Shown here one piece after another: positions 53,515-63,195 of a stretch of 64,000 nt of DNA (positions within the stretch are counted from its first letter, which is position 1; each line of letters starts with the position of its first letter). Source of the stretch: Ruminococcus sp. AF46-10NS (lineage in GTDB: Bacteria; Bacillota; Clostridia; Lachnospirales; Lachnospiraceae); the NCBI RefSeq assembly GCF_003474435.1, contig NZ_QRNF01000003.1, positions 1 to 64,000 of the forward strand. Reading direction: 5' to 3'. Made by a program: the position numbers and the translations under genes. The notes under the pieces were generated by a model. It was not told where the DNA came from and made no database searches. It saw nothing but the letters and a program-made list of their open reading frames with translations.

Positions 53515-54747
53515 TCAGTTCTGATTCTGGTTGTTCTTAACTTCTGCAAGCTTCATAGCACGAACCTTCAGCGGCAGACCGAATAATGTGATGAATCCGT
53601 CAGCATCATGGTGGTCATACATATCGCCGGTTGTAAAGGAAGCAAGGGACTCATTGTAAAGGCTGTATGGAGAAGTTGTACCATTTTTGATGATGTTTCC
53701 TTTATAAAGCTTGAATTTAACTTCACCTGTAACATATTTTTGAGTGGACTCAACAAATGCCTGGATAGCTTCACGAAGAGGTGTATACCATTTTCCTTCG
53801 TAAACAACCTGTGCAAACTGGCTGCCAAGTTTTTTCTTAGCTTCCATTGTTTCACGGTCAAGAATCAGCTCTTCAAGCTGGTCATGAGCTGCCATCAGGA
53901 TTGTTCCGCCGGGAGTCTCATAAACACCACGGGATTTCATACCAACAACACGGTTCTCAACGATATCTACGATACCGATTCCGTTCTCGCCGCCAAGTTT
54001 GTTAAGCTCTGTGATGATCTCGGAAACCTTCATTGCTTTTCCGTTAAGAGTCTTCGGAACACCCTGCTCAAATGTCATGGTAACTTCAGTTTCTTTATCC
54101 GGAGCTTTCTCAGGAGTTACGCTTAATACAAGCATGTCGTCATAGTTCGGAGCCTGGGACGGATCCTCAAGCTCAAGTCCTTCATGGCTGATGTGCCAGA
54201 GGTTTCTGTCACGGCTGTAGCTGTGGCTTGCATCGAATGGAAGAGTGATGCCGTGAGCTTTACAGAATTCGATCTCATCCTCACGGGACTGCATGGTCCA
54301 CAGATCTGTCATACGCCATGGAGCGATGATCTTGATGTCAGGAGCAAGAGCTTTAATACCAAGCTCAAAACGGATCTGGTCATTTCCTTTACCTGTAGCA
54401 CCGTGGCAGATAGCAACTGCGCCTTCTTTACGTGCGATCTCAACAAGTTTCTTGGCGATGACCGGACGGGCCATGGATGTTCCGAGAAGGTAAGAATGCT
54501 CGTAAACAGCACCGGCTTCTACACATGGCATAATGAAGTCATCGCAGAACTCATCAACGATATCTTCGATATATAATTTGGAAGCGCCGGACATTTTGGC
54601 TCTTTCTTCAAGACCGTCCAGCTCGTTTCCCTGTCCGCAGTTTACACAGCAGCAGACAACGTCATAGTCAAATGTTTCTTTCAGCCACGGGATCAGGGCT
54701 GTGGTATCAAGACCACCGGAATACGCTAAAACAACTTTTTCTTTCAT
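53515..54747 (-). CDS. argG: Argininosuccinate synthase
   Basis: The enzyme joins citrulline and aspartate using ATP, the penultimate step of arginine synthesis. The PP-loop AYSGGLDTT is at residues 9-17. Other family motifs are CHGATGKGNDQIRFE (near 115-129), APWRMTDLWTMQSRE, and SHSYSRDRNLWHISHEGLELEDP. At 410 residues it is full length. It is divergent from argCJBD, and the shared 432-base region carries three ArgR-type boxes. argH and argF are not in the window. Confidence 0.96.
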   Translation of the reverse strand: MKEKVVLAYSGGLDTTALIPWLKETFDYDVVCCCVNCGQGNELDGLEERAKMSGASKLYIEDIVDEFCDDFIMPCVEAGAVYEHSYLLGTSMARPVIAKKLVEIARKEGAVAICHGATGKGNDQIRFELGIKALAPDIKIIAPWRMTDLWTMQSREDEIEFCKAHGITLPFDASHSYSRDRNLWHISHEGLELEDPSQAPNYDDMLVLSVTPEKAPDKETEVTMTFEQGVPKTLNGKAMKVSEIITELNKLGGENGIGIVDIVENRVVGMKSRGVYETPGGTILMAAHDQLEELILDRETMEAKKKLGSQFAQVVYEGKWYTPLREAIQAFVESTQKYVTGEVKFKLYKGNIIKNGTTSPYSLYNESLASFTTGDMYDHHDADGFITLFGLPLKVRAMKLAEVKNNQNQN

Positions 54748-54866
54748 AATATATGTCCTCCTGAGATTTTTTGGAATTTTGTATCGTTCCGGAATATTTC
54801 CGGGACGGTGAGATTTCTTAAACTAATTATCCGGAAAAATTATGCTGTTTTATAACTTTACCAGAG

Positions 54867-54880
54867 TGAATAAATATTCA
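54867..54880. promoter_or_regulatory. ArgR-type box in the argG leader
   Basis: TGAATAAATATTCA is a perfect palindrome and matches the ARG-box pattern (AT-rich, TGAATA/TATTCA). It lies about 45 bases downstream of the argG promoter. Confidence 0.65.
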
Positions 54881-54924
54881 TGAACAGCAAAACAAAATTT
54901 TCTGCTGTCCTGTTGACATGGCTT

Positions 54925-54953
54925 AATATACACCAGATTTTATAAATATGCAA
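54925..54953 (-). promoter_or_regulatory. Promoter of argG
   Basis: On the minus strand TTGCAT (54948-54953), a 17-base spacer and TATATT (54925-54930). The -35 region resembles half an ARG box. Confidence 0.6.
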
Positions 54954-54982
54954 GAGATAATTTGAAAAATATAAAAATAATT

Positions 54983-54998
54983 TTGCATAAAAATGCAA
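54983..54998. promoter_or_regulatory. ArgR-type box between argG and argC
   Basis: TTGCATAAAAATGCAA is a near-perfect ARG box (TTGCAT/ATGCAA) midway between the divergent promoters. Confidence 0.7.
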
Positions 54999-55071
54999 CG
55001 TATAATGAGGATTATTATAAGAAAATACAAGAAAAACAGAAAAGACCGTGAAAAATCAAAGAAAATGACTA

Positions 55072-55100
55072 TTGCATAATATGCAGAGAAGATGTATAAT
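55072..55100 (+). promoter_or_regulatory. Promoter of argCJBD with overlapping ArgR box
   Basis: TTGCAT at 55072-55077, a 17-base spacer and TATAAT at 55095-55100 with upstream TG. The palindrome TTGCATAATATGCA (55072-55085) covers the -35, so ArgR binding would block RNA polymerase when arginine is plentiful. Confidence 0.78.
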
Positions 55101-55179
55101 CTATCCATTGGCAAGGCGGACATGAGAAACGCCTTTTTACTGAGACCGTAAGAGATACGGCAGAGGAGGAATGTGAAAG

Positions 55180-56220
55180 ATGGTTAAAGCAGGAATTATC
55201 GGTGCTACAGGATACGCGGGAAATGAGATCGTAAGACTTCTTCTTGGACACAAAGATGTTGAGATCAAATGGTTCGGATCCCGAAGCTATATAGATCAGC
55301 AGTACGCAGATATTTATCAGAATTTTTTCAAACTGGTAGATGCAAAATGCATGGATGACAACATGGCAGCACTTGCAGATGAGGTAGATGTGATCTTTAC
55401 CGCAACACCGCAGGGACTGTGTGCATCCCTTATTAATGAAGAGATCCTTTCCAAATGTAAGGTGATCGATTTAAGCGCGGACTTCCGTATTAAAGATGTG
55501 AAGAAATATGAGAAATGGTACGGAATCGAGCACAAATCCCCACAGTTTATTGAGGAAGCTGTTTATGGTCTCTGCGAGATCAACCGTGAGGATATCAGGA
55601 AGGCAAGACTGATCGCCAACCCGGGATGTTATCCGACATGTTCTACATTATCTATTTACCCATTGTTAAAGGAAGGTCTTATTGATCCGAACACGATCAT
55701 CATTGATGCCAAGTCCGGAACATCAGGTGCAGGAAGAGGTGCGAAAGTTCCGAATCTTTACTGCGAAGTCAATGAGAGCATCAAGGCATATGGTGTTGCA
55801 ACACACAGACATACACCGGAGATCGAGGATCAGCTTGGATATGCCTGCGGACAGGAAGTGATGATCAATTTTACACCACATCTTGTTCCGATGAACAGAG
55901 GAATCCTGGTGACAGCTTATGCTTCCCTTACTAAGGACGTTACATATGAGGAAGTGAAGGCAGCATATGACAAATATTATAAAGATGAGTTTTTTGTACG
56001 TGTGCTGAACAAAGATGTATGCCCGCAGACAAGAAATGTGGAAGGCAGCAATTTCGTAGACGTAAACTTCAAGATCGACCCGAGAACAAAGAGAGTCATT
56101 ATGATGGGAGCGATCGACAACCTTGTGAAAGGTGCAGCAGGACAGGCTGTTCAGAACATGAACCTGATGTTCGGATTCGATGAGAATGAAGGACTGAAGC
56201 AGATCCCGATGTGTCCGTAA
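55180..56220 (+). CDS. argC: N-acetyl-gamma-glutamyl-phosphate reductase
   Basis: This NADPH-dependent enzyme makes N-acetylglutamate semialdehyde, the third step of ornithine synthesis. The Rossmann motif GIIGATGYAGNE is at residues 5-16. The active-site Cys-150 is in NPGCYPT, and the HRHTPEIE motif is near residue 207. At 346 residues it is full length. ATG 55180 follows AGAGGAGG. It is the first gene of the argCJBD operon, under the ArgR-controlled promoter. Confidence 0.96.
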   Translation: MVKAGIIGATGYAGNEIVRLLLGHKDVEIKWFGSRSYIDQQYADIYQNFFKLVDAKCMDDNMAALADEVDVIFTATPQGLCASLINEEILSKCKVIDLSADFRIKDVKKYEKWYGIEHKSPQFIEEAVYGLCEINREDIRKARLIANPGCYPTCSTLSIYPLLKEGLIDPNTIIIDAKSGTSGAGRGAKVPNLYCEVNESIKAYGVATHRHTPEIEDQLGYACGQEVMINFTPHLVPMNRGILVTAYASLTKDVTYEEVKAAYDKYYKDEFFVRVLNKDVCPQTRNVEGSNFVDVNFKIDPRTKRVIMMGAIDNLVKGAAGQAVQNMNLMFGFDENEGLKQIPMCP

Positions 56221-56284
56221 ATCAGACAGACTATAAATATATGTGATGGTTGCCAAAAGGCACCATCGTTGAGAGGAGATTAAT

Positions 56285-57508
56285 ATGAAGATAATTGATG
56301 GCGGTGTAACAGCTGCAAAAGGTTTTCAGGCTGCCTCAACAGCTGCACAGATCAAATATAAAGGTCGTACAGATATGGCTATGGTGTTCAGTGAAGTTCC
56401 ATGCGTGGCTGCAGGAACTTTCACAACCAATGTGGTAAAAGCTGCCCCTGTAAGATGGGATCAGGATATTGTATACAATCATCAGGGAGCAAGAGCAGTG
56501 ATCTGCAACAGCGGAATTGCCAATGCATGTACCGGTGAAGAGGGATTTGGCTACTGCCGTGCAACAGCAGAGGCAGCGGCAAAAGCACTTGGAATTCCGG
56601 AAGACAGCGTGCTGGTAGCATCCACCGGTGTTATCGGAATGCAGATCCCTATCGATCGTATTGCAAAAGGTGTAACTGCTATGGCTCCGAATCTTAAAGG
56701 AACCCGTGAGGCAGGACTTGAGGCTGCAAAAGCCATCATGACAACAGACACCGAGAAAAAAGAAGCAGCTGTTGAGATCGAGATCGGCGGAAAGACAGTT
56801 ACAGTCGGCGGCATGTGCAAAGGATCAGGAATGATCCACCCGAACATGTGTACAATGCTTGGATTTATCACAAGTGATGTGGATATCTCCAAAGAACTTC
56901 TTCAGGAAGCACTCAGTGAGGACATCAAGGACACCTACAATATGGTATCCGTTGACGGCGATACATCCACAAACGACACAGTCCTTCTTCTGGCAAACGG
57001 TCAGGCCGGCAACCCGAAGATCACAGAAAAAAATGCAGACTATGAAGAGTTCAAAAAAGCACTCAACTACGTAAACACAACCCTTGCAAAAAAAATCGCA
57101 GGAGACGGTGAAGGAGCAACAGCACTCTTCGAAGTCAAAGTTATCGGCGCAGCAACTAAGGCAGAAGCCGTAACCTTAAGTAAATCTGTAGTGACTTCAT
57201 CCCTTACAAAGGCAGCAATCTACGGCCACGATGCCAACTGGGGCAGAATCCTCTGTGCTCTCGGTTATTCCGGAGTCCAGTTCGATCCTGAAAAGGTAGA
57301 CCTCTATTTCGAAAGCAAAGCAGGAAAGATCAAGATCATCGAAAACGGAGTTTCCACAGGATACAGTGAAGAGGAAGCGACAAAGATCCTCTCCGAAGAT
57401 GCAGTAACAGCCATTGCTGATATGAAGATGGGTGATGCAGCAGCAACCGCATGGGGATGCGACCTCACTTATGACTATATCAAAATCAATGCAGATTACC
57501 GTTCCTGA
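56285..57508 (+). CDS. argJ: Ornithine acetyltransferase / N-acetylglutamate synthase
   Basis: ArgJ moves the acetyl group from N-acetylornithine to glutamate and in many bacteria also makes N-acetylglutamate from acetyl-CoA, which allows a cyclic arginine pathway. The precursor cuts itself before Thr-190 (HPNMC|TML), which becomes the nucleophile. GMCKGSGMIHPN precedes it. The C-terminal ATAWGCDLTYDY ending is conserved. At 407 residues it is normal. GAGAGGAG precedes ATG 56285. It lies 64 bases after argC and 54 before argB. Confidence 0.96.
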   Translation: MKIIDGGVTAAKGFQAASTAAQIKYKGRTDMAMVFSEVPCVAAGTFTTNVVKAAPVRWDQDIVYNHQGARAVICNSGIANACTGEEGFGYCRATAEAAAKALGIPEDSVLVASTGVIGMQIPIDRIAKGVTAMAPNLKGTREAGLEAAKAIMTTDTEKKEAAVEIEIGGKTVTVGGMCKGSGMIHPNMCTMLGFITSDVDISKELLQEALSEDIKDTYNMVSVDGDTSTNDTVLLLANGQAGNPKITEKNADYEEFKKALNYVNTTLAKKIAGDGEGATALFEVKVIGAATKAEAVTLSKSVVTSSLTKAAIYGHDANWGRILCALGYSGVQFDPEKVDLYFESKAGKIKIIENGVSTGYSEEEATKILSEDAVTAIADMKMGDAAATAWGCDLTYDYIKINADYRS

Positions 57509-57562
57509 TATAACAAAAAACTTTTTCAGTCTATATTGTTTTTCAAAAAAGGAGATACCACT

Positions 57563-58459
57563 ATGGTGAATCAGAAATATCTTGACAAGGCGGAGGTCCT
57601 CATCGAGGCCCTTCCATACATCCAGCGGTTTAACCGCAAGATCGTAGTTATCAAGTACGGCGGAAGCGCAATGCTTGATGAAGAACTGAAACGTAATGTC
57701 ATCAAGGACGCAGTCCTTCTGAAGCTGGTTGGCTTCAAACCAATCATCGTTCATGGCGGTGGTAAGGAGATCAGCCGTTGGGTCGGTAAAGTTGGCATGG
57801 AGCCTCGCTTTGTGAACGGTCTCCGTGTAACAGACAAAGATACTATGGAGATCGCAGAGATGGTTCTTGCAAAAGTAAACAAAGAACTGGTAACTCTGGT
57901 AGAATCTCTCGGTGTACAGGCAGTTGGTGTCAGCGGTAAGGACGGCGGTCTTCTGCAGTGCAGAAAGAAACTTTCCAAAGGTGAAGATATCGGCTACGTA
58001 GGCGAAATAACAAAAGTTAATCCGAAGATCCTCCAGGATCTCCTGGAGAGAGACTTCCTTCCTATTGTATTTCCGATCGGCTTTGATGAGAATTTTGACA
58101 CATACAATATCAATGCAGACGATGCAGCCTGCGCCATTGCAGAAGCTGTCAATGCAGAGAAACTTGCTTTCCTTTCAGATATTGAAGGTGTTTACAGAGA
58201 TGCAGAAGATCCATCAACTCTGATCTCCGAGCTTCGCGTAGACGAGGCGCAGCAGCTGATCACAGATGGACATGTAGGTGGCGGTATGATTCCGAAACTG
58301 AAAAACTGCATTGATGCAATTGAGAACGGTGTAAACAGAGTCCATATCCTTGACGGAAGGATCCCACACAGCTTGCTGCTTGAGATCTTTACAAACAAAG
58401 GTATCGGTACTGCAATTTTAAAAGATGACGGGGAGAAATATTACAATGAACATGCATGA
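57563..58459 (+). CDS. argB: Acetylglutamate kinase
   Basis: The enzyme phosphorylates N-acetylglutamate. It belongs to the amino acid kinase fold: IKYGGSAM (near residues 31-38), IVHGGGKEI (near 65-73), the [29 protein letters not shown] block and the [27 protein letters not shown] block. ATG 57563 follows AAAGGAG and gives 298 residues; an earlier in-frame codon at 57536 lacks a site. The N-terminal helix present here is typical of arginine-inhibited hexameric kinases (inference). It overlaps argD by 14 bases. Confidence 0.96.
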   Translation: MVNQKYLDKAEVLIEALPYIQRFNRKIVVIKYGGSAMLDEELKRNVIKDAVLLKLVGFKPIIVHGGGKEISRWVGKVGMEPRFVNGLRVTDKDTMEIAEMVLAKVNKELVTLVESLGVQAVGVSGKDGGLLQCRKKLSKGEDIGYVGEITKVNPKILQDLLERDFLPIVFPIGFDENFDTYNINADDAACAIAEAVNAEKLAFLSDIEGVYRDAEDPSTLISELRVDEAQQLITDGHVGGGMIPKLKNCIDAIENGVNRVHILDGRIPHSLLLEIFTNKGIGTAILKDDGEKYYNEHA

Positions 58460-59636
58460 TCAGATGGAAGAATCCGAAGTTAGTATTCTTCATACATATA
58501 ACCGTTTTCCGGTAGTATTTGAAAAAGGTGAGGGCTGTCACCTTTATGATTCTGAAGGAAAAGAATATCTGGATTTTGCAGCAGGTATTGCTGTAAATGC
58601 TCTTGGATATCACTATCCTGGATATGATGAAGCTCTTAAAAGCCAGATCGACAAACTGACACATATTTCCAACCTGTACTACAATGAGCCGATCATTGAT
58701 GCAGGTGCGAAACTTGTACAGGCCAGCCATATGGAGAAGGCTTTTTTCACAAACTCGGGTACAGAGGCAATCGAAGGTGCCCTGAAAGCTGCCAAGAAAT
58801 ATGCTTATGCAAGAGATGGACATGCAGATCATGAGATCATTGCCATGAACCATTCTTTCCATGGCCGCAGCATCGGTGCTCTTTCTGTAACAGGAACTGC
58901 ACATTACAGAGAGCCGTTTGAGCCTCTGATGGGTGGTGTGAAATTTGCAGATTTCAATGACCTTGAAAGCGTAAAAGCCCAGGTGACAGATAAGACTTGT
59001 GCGATCATCGCAGAGACAGTACAGGGTGAGGGTGGTATTTATCCGGCTACAAAAGAATTCCTGGAAGGTCTTCGCAAGCTCTGTGATGAGAAGGATATCA
59101 TCCTGATCCTGGACGAGATCCAGTGCGGTATGGGACGTACAGGACATTATTTTGCATGGCAGGCATACGGTGTGCAGCCGGATATCATGACCTGTGCAAA
59201 AGCTCTCGGCTGCGGTGTTCCGGTAGGTGCTTTTGTACTCAGTAAAAAAGCGGCAGCATCCTCCCTGGAACCAGGCGATCATGGAACTACATACGGTGGA
59301 AACCCGTTCGTATGTGCAGCGGTCAGCAAAGTATTCGACATCTTTGAGAAAGACCAGATCCTTTCCCATGTACAGGGATTAACACCGTATCTGGAGAAAA
59401 AACTTGATGAACTTGTTGAGAAATATGATTGTGCAGAAACCAGAAGAGGAAGTGGTTTCATGCAGGGAATCGTGATCAAGGGACGTCCGGTGGGCGATGT
59501 GGTAAAGAAAGCCCTTGCAAAAGGTCTTCTTGTGATCTCAGCAGGAAGCGATGTACTCCGTCTTGTACCTCCGCTTGTTATCACAAAAGATGACATCGAT
59601 AAGATGGCTGACATCCTTGCAGAGTGCATGGAATAA
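58446..59636 (+). CDS. argD: Acetylornithine aminotransferase
   Basis: This PLP enzyme converts N-acetylglutamate semialdehyde to N-acetylornithine. It is a class-III aminotransferase with [21 protein letters not shown] (PLP phosphate site), [13 protein letters not shown] and [18 protein letters not shown]. The Schiff-base lysine is in [19 protein letters not shown] 58446 (396 residues) has GGGGAG upstream and overlaps the argB stop; a longer start at 58425 is less likely. The last gene of the argCJBD operon. Confidence 0.95.
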   Translation: MNMHDQMEESEVSILHTYNRFPVVFEKGEGCHLYDSEGKEYLDFAAGIAVNALGYHYPGYDEALKSQIDKLTHISNLYYNEPIIDAGAKLVQASHMEKAFFTNSGTEAIEGALKAAKKYAYARDGHADHEIIAMNHSFHGRSIGALSVTGTAHYREPFEPLMGGVKFADFNDLESVKAQVTDKTCAIIAETVQGEGGIYPATKEFLEGLRKLCDEKDIILILDEIQCGMGRTGHYFAWQAYGVQPDIMTCAKALGCGVPVGAFVLSKKAAASSLEPGDHGTTYGGNPFVCAAVSKVFDIFEKDQILSHVQGLTPYLEKKLDELVEKYDCAETRRGSGFMQGIVIKGRPVGDVVKKALAKGLLVISAGSDVLRLVPPLVITKDDIDKMADILAECME

Positions 59637-59702
59637 GTATAAACAGAAAAAGTTCTGAAATTGCTGTATAAAAAGCAGACAGAGGAACAACAGAATTGAA
59701 AA

Positions 59703-59766
59703 CAAAGCAGCAGTATTTTTTCATGAGAAAAGTAAAATTTCGAATGTAAGATACTGCTGTTTTTAT
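59703..59766 (+). terminator. Terminator of argCJBD
   Basis: AAGCAGCAGTAT at 59705-59716 pairs with ATACTGCTGTTTTT at 59751-59764. Confidence 0.82.
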
Positions 59767-59940
59767 ATTGCCGGGAAACAGTTAAGCTTACCAATATATA
59801 TAAAAATATATAATAGATATATCATATAATACCAAAAAAATCTGATCGTGGGTTGAAAAATAAACAAAATCGGGAAGCACCTACCAACAAAATGCACAAA
59901 AAAATGAGTGATTCCCAGTTTAAATTGAACATCCACACAG
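59767..59940 (+). other. Intergenic region between argD and the NhaD-type gene
   Basis: An AT-rich stretch with several ATATAT runs near 59795-59825 and no credible gene or known RNA. Confidence 0.4.
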
Positions 59941-59968
59941 TTGATTTTGATACCCCATATGTTATAAT
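59941..59968 (+). promoter_or_regulatory. Promoter of the NhaD-type gene
   Basis: TTGATT at 59941-59946, a 16-base spacer and TATAAT at 59963-59968. Confidence 0.6.
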
Positions 59969-60005
59969 TTCTCTGGTTAAAAAATTTATGTGAGGGGTGA
60001 ATATT

Positions 60006-61445
60006 TTGAAAAAATTATTAACCGTCATATGTACTTTTCTGACAGTATTTCTGGCATGCCCTGTGGGTGTATGGGCAGCAGGAAACAGTGAGAAAACAGC
60101 AGCTGTGCCGCTGTGGCTTTGTATTCCTTTTGCAGGTCTTCTTCTGTGTGTTGCAGTGATGCCTCTGGTAAAAGGTGAGTGGTGGGAGTCACATCAGCCG
60201 ATTGTGGTTGCATTTTGGATCATTCTTATGATCATTCCGTTTGCAGTTGTTTACGGTGCCGGAAAAACTGCAGAAACAGTACTTGAGTGCGTGATCAATG
60301 ATTACCTTACATTTATTATCCTGTTATTCGGATTGTTCTGTGTATCCGGTAACATTACGGTTGAAGGCGATTTTGCGGGTTCGCCAAGAGTAAATGTAGG
60401 TCTGCTGGCACTGGGAACTTTGCTTTCTAGCTGTATCGGAACTACCGGAGCCAGTATGCTGATGGTCCGTCCTGTTATTAAGATGAATTCCTGGAGAAAG
60501 AGAAAGGGTCATATCATGATCTTCTTTATCTTCATGGTATCCAACATGGGAGGCTGCCTGACTCCGATCGGTGATCCGCCACTTCTTATGGGATTTATGC
60601 GAGGCGTTCCGTTTTTCTGGAGCCTGCATCTTTTCCCGGTACTGATCTTTAATATGGTGATCCTTCTGTTTGTGTTCTATCATCTGGATATGCGCTCTTA
60701 TAAGAGAGATATTGCAGACGGACGTAAACCGGACATCAGCAAGCCTGGTACAGAGTTTAAGATCGAAGGTCTTCACAACATTATTTTTCTTGTGATGATC
60801 GTTGTGGGTGTTATCTTAAGTGGTATGCTTCCAGGTATGCCGGCATTTCAGGATGCAGCTGGAAATGTAAAAGGAATCCATATTTTTGGTGAGGTTACTT
60901 TAAGTTATCCGTCGATCATCGAGATTATTTTGATCCTTGCAGCTGCATTTCTGTCCTTTAAGACAACAGACAAAAAGATCCGTGTGCGGAACCATTTTAC
61001 CTGGGGAGCGATCCAGGAGGTTGCGGTACTTTTTATCGGAATCTTTATTACCATGCAGCCGGCTCTGATGCTTCTGAAAGCAGTCGGACCAAACCTTGGA
61101 ATCACCGAGCCTTATCAGATGTTCTGGGCTACAGGAGCACTGTCCAGTTTCCTGGACAATACACCGACCTATCTTGTATTCCTGACAACTGCGGGAACTC
61201 TTGGATTTACAAGCGGAATTGCCACAACGCTGGGAACAGTTCCTGTGAAGCTTCTTTCCGCGATCTCCTGCGGTGCCGTATTTATGGGGGCCAATACATA
61301 TATCGGTAATGCACCGAACTTTATGGTCAAGACACTTTCTGACGAAAATGGTATCAACATGCCTTCCTTCTTCGGATACATGGGCTGGTCCATTTGTTTC
61401 CTGGTACCGGTGTTTATCATCGATATGCTGGTATTCTTTTTATAA
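60006..61445 (+). CDS. NhaD-type sodium:proton antiporter (ion transporter superfamily)
   Basis: A 479-residue membrane protein with about 12 spans and an N-terminal signal-like segment (LLTVICTFLTVFLACPVGVWA). Superfamily features include LLSSCIGTTGASMLMVRP, MGGCLTPIGDPPLLMGFMRG and FLDNTPTYLVF (the N-P pair in the ion path). These motifs match NhaD-like proteins of the arsenite/citrate/antiporter superfamily. TTG 60006 is chosen because GAGGGGTGA at 59992-60000 is placed for it; the GTG at 59997 lies inside that site. The next gene starts 15 bases downstream. Confidence 0.88.
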   Translation: MKKLLTVICTFLTVFLACPVGVWAAGNSEKTAAVPLWLCIPFAGLLLCVAVMPLVKGEWWESHQPIVVAFWIILMIIPFAVVYGAGKTAETVLECVINDYLTFIILLFGLFCVSGNITVEGDFAGSPRVNVGLLALGTLLSSCIGTTGASMLMVRPVIKMNSWRKRKGHIMIFFIFMVSNMGGCLTPIGDPPLLMGFMRGVPFFWSLHLFPVLIFNMVILLFVFYHLDMRSYKRDIADGRKPDISKPGTEFKIEGLHNIIFLVMIVVGVILSGMLPGMPAFQDAAGNVKGIHIFGEVTLSYPSIIEIILILAAAFLSFKTTDKKIRVRNHFTWGAIQEVAVLFIGIFITMQPALMLLKAVGPNLGITEPYQMFWATGALSSFLDNTPTYLVFLTTAGTLGFTSGIATTLGTVPVKLLSAISCGAVFMGANTYIGNAPNFMVKTLSDENGINMPSFFGYMGWSICFLVPVFIIDMLVFFL

Positions 61446-61460
61446 GGGAGGAGGATCAAT

Positions 61461-62465
61461 ATGCAGGAAAACAACATTCGAGAGAAATGCAGAGAGCTTG
61501 CCACCAGGCTTTACGAGCTGGACGGCGAGGTTTATGAAAGCGTAGGATCTTCCCTTGGACGCACTTTCACCGGTGACAGAGAGAGTACCATCCGGAATTT
61601 AAGTGCTCTGATGTACACGAAACCGGACGGACATCTTCTTCGAAGCGAGATGGCACTGATCAGCAACATGGCCAGAACCATCAAGGATAAAGAAGAAAAA
61701 AGCCGTCTGATGAAGAAGTATGACGAGATCTTTCAGGAGATCCTTACACTTCCGGAAACTTTTGTTGCTACGGATATCATGGATAAGGAACGCGTGGCGC
61801 TGAATCATATGATCAAGCGGAGAGAGAAGATCTCCGAGAATGACCATCTTGTTATCTGTATCAGCCGTACACAGGGAAGTGCAGGTAATGATATCGGATT
61901 CGGACTGGCAGATAAACTTCGCGTCAATTACTATGATGTTGAGATCTTTGACCAGGTTTTAAGAAGGCTTGAAGCAGAAAAAGGCGCAGTCAATGATGCG
62001 GAATATTTTGCAGACTTCAATAAATATGAGAAGAAGCACAGGTTTGATCCTAAGGGATGGCTCCGGGAATTTAACAGATATCATGGCCTTCCGAAACAGG
62101 ATGCAGTATTTTTTAATATGAGTGATCTGATCTGTGATCTGGCTTCCAGAGAGGACTGCATCATTATGGGACGATGCGCAGATGCAATCCTGAAAAATAA
62201 TCACATTCCGCACATCAGTCTGTTTATCACAGCACCTTTTGCCATCCGTGTGCAGCATGTCATGGATGTGAGAAAGATGGATATAAAACAGGCAACGCGG
62301 TTCTTAAAGAAGATGGATAACCAGCACAGAAAATATTACAATTTCTATGGCGGTGCGCACTGGGGAAAACCGGATAATTATGACTTGTGTATCAACAGTG
62401 CAAGTTATGGAATCAATGAAACAGAGAATCTGATCCTGAAACTTCTGGACGATCAGATACATTAA
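61461..62465 (+). CDS. Cytidylate-kinase-like family protein
   Basis: A 334-residue protein. The C-terminal part (about residues 125-330) is of the cytidylate kinase 2 family, with modified P-loop ICISRTQGSAGNDIGFGLADKL and IIMGRCADAILKN. The helical N-terminus of about 120 residues (ELATRLYELDGEVYESVG, SNMARTIKDKEEKSRLMKKYDEI) is an extension not found in true CMP kinase. It is not the housekeeping cmk, and its substrate is unknown. It is co-transcribed with the NhaD-type transporter and followed by a strong terminator. Confidence 0.85.
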   Translation: MQENNIREKCRELATRLYELDGEVYESVGSSLGRTFTGDRESTIRNLSALMYTKPDGHLLRSEMALISNMARTIKDKEEKSRLMKKYDEIFQEILTLPETFVATDIMDKERVALNHMIKRREKISENDHLVICISRTQGSAGNDIGFGLADKLRVNYYDVEIFDQVLRRLEAEKGAVNDAEYFADFNKYEKKHRFDPKGWLREFNRYHGLPKQDAVFFNMSDLICDLASREDCIIMGRCADAILKNNHIPHISLFITAPFAIRVQHVMDVRKMDIKQATRFLKKMDNQHRKYYNFYGGAHWGKPDNYDLCINSASYGINETENLILKLLDDQIH

Positions 62466-62532
62466 AAGCAGACAGCGGGTGGCTGGATTTTCCGAAAGCA
62501 TGTCGTAAAAGAATTGAAAATAATGCTAACAG

Positions 62533-62592
62533 AGCTCCTGTAAAAATGTCTCTGCCTTACGGACAGGCAACATTTTTGCAGGAGCTTTTTTA
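62533..62592 (+). terminator. Terminator after the cytidylate-kinase-like gene
   Basis: AGCTCCTGTAAAAATG at 62533-62548 pairs with CATTTTTGCAGGAGCT at 62570-62585, then TTTTTTAT. Confidence 0.93.
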
Positions 62593-62641
62593 TATATTTT
62601 TATAAAAAATTAATCTTGATTAACTTTTTTCATTTTAGGGA

Positions 62642-62694
62642 TTGACATTTAAAAGAACTTAGTATAAACTAACCTTTGAGTTAGAATTAACTAA
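62642..62694 (+). promoter_or_regulatory. Promoter and tandem iron-box-like palindromes of the feo operon
   Basis: TTGACA at 62642-62647 and TATAAA at 62663-62668 (15-base spacer) form the promoter. Palindrome TTAGTATAAACTAA (62659-62672) covers the -10, and a second, TTAGAATTAACTAA (62681-62694), follows 22 bp downstream. Both are TTAG-N6-CTAA, resembling DtxR/IdeR-type boxes. Metal-dependent repression of iron uptake is the simplest reading. Confidence 0.65.
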
Positions 62695-62735
62695 TTAGAT
62701 GAAGTTAATTAATAGGAAGAAACGGAGGGACTTCT

Positions 62736-62948
62736 ATGCAGCCGATTTTATTTTTACAGTCAGGCGATACCGGCACGATCAAACGTATTTCCGGAGCAGA
62801 GGATACAAGAAGATTTCTTGCAGGACTTGGATTTGTGGAGAATGCAGAAGTAACAGTCGTTTCCCAGTTTGACGGTAACCTGATCGTGAACATCAAGGAT
62901 TCCAGAGTGGCAGTCAATAAGGAAATGGCGAGACACATTATGGTGTAA
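62736..62948 (+). CDS. feoA: FeoA-domain protein 1
   Basis: A 70-residue SH3-like FeoA domain protein, which assists the ferrous iron transporter FeoB. Features are the SGDTGTIKRISGAEDTRRFLAGLGF helix/strand start, VENAEVTVVSQFDGNLIVNIKDSRVAV and the terminal MARHIMV. ACGGAGGGA precedes ATG 62736. It is the first gene of the feo operon, under the palindrome-controlled promoter. A 247-base spacer separates it from the second FeoA. Confidence 0.9.
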   Translation: MQPILFLQSGDTGTIKRISGAEDTRRFLAGLGFVENAEVTVVSQFDGNLIVNIKDSRVAVNKEMARHIMV

Positions 62949-63195
62949 TCGCACTGTATCTCAGTAATCCGGTAATGAATTTGCCCAAGACTGTACAGGA
63001 ATACAGTTGAGGATAGATTACGAACGGATCTGTAAACAGCAGAGTACGTTCAATGACAAATGAACAGCAGACAGACCTGAGAGGCCTGTTTTACTGTGAC
63101 TGCTCCGCAAGATGGGCAGCTTTCAGGATCTTTGGAGACTGATGCAGCCGAGGATCAGTAATGGATTTGGAATATAAACAGGGAGGAAAAGAGAA
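62949..63195 (+). other. Spacer between the two feoA genes
   Basis: No reading frame of note. A weak hairpin (ACAGACCT near 63078-63085 with AGGCCTGT near 63087-63094) is followed by TTTTA and could attenuate. GGGAGG at 63181-63186 serves the second feoA. Confidence 0.35.
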
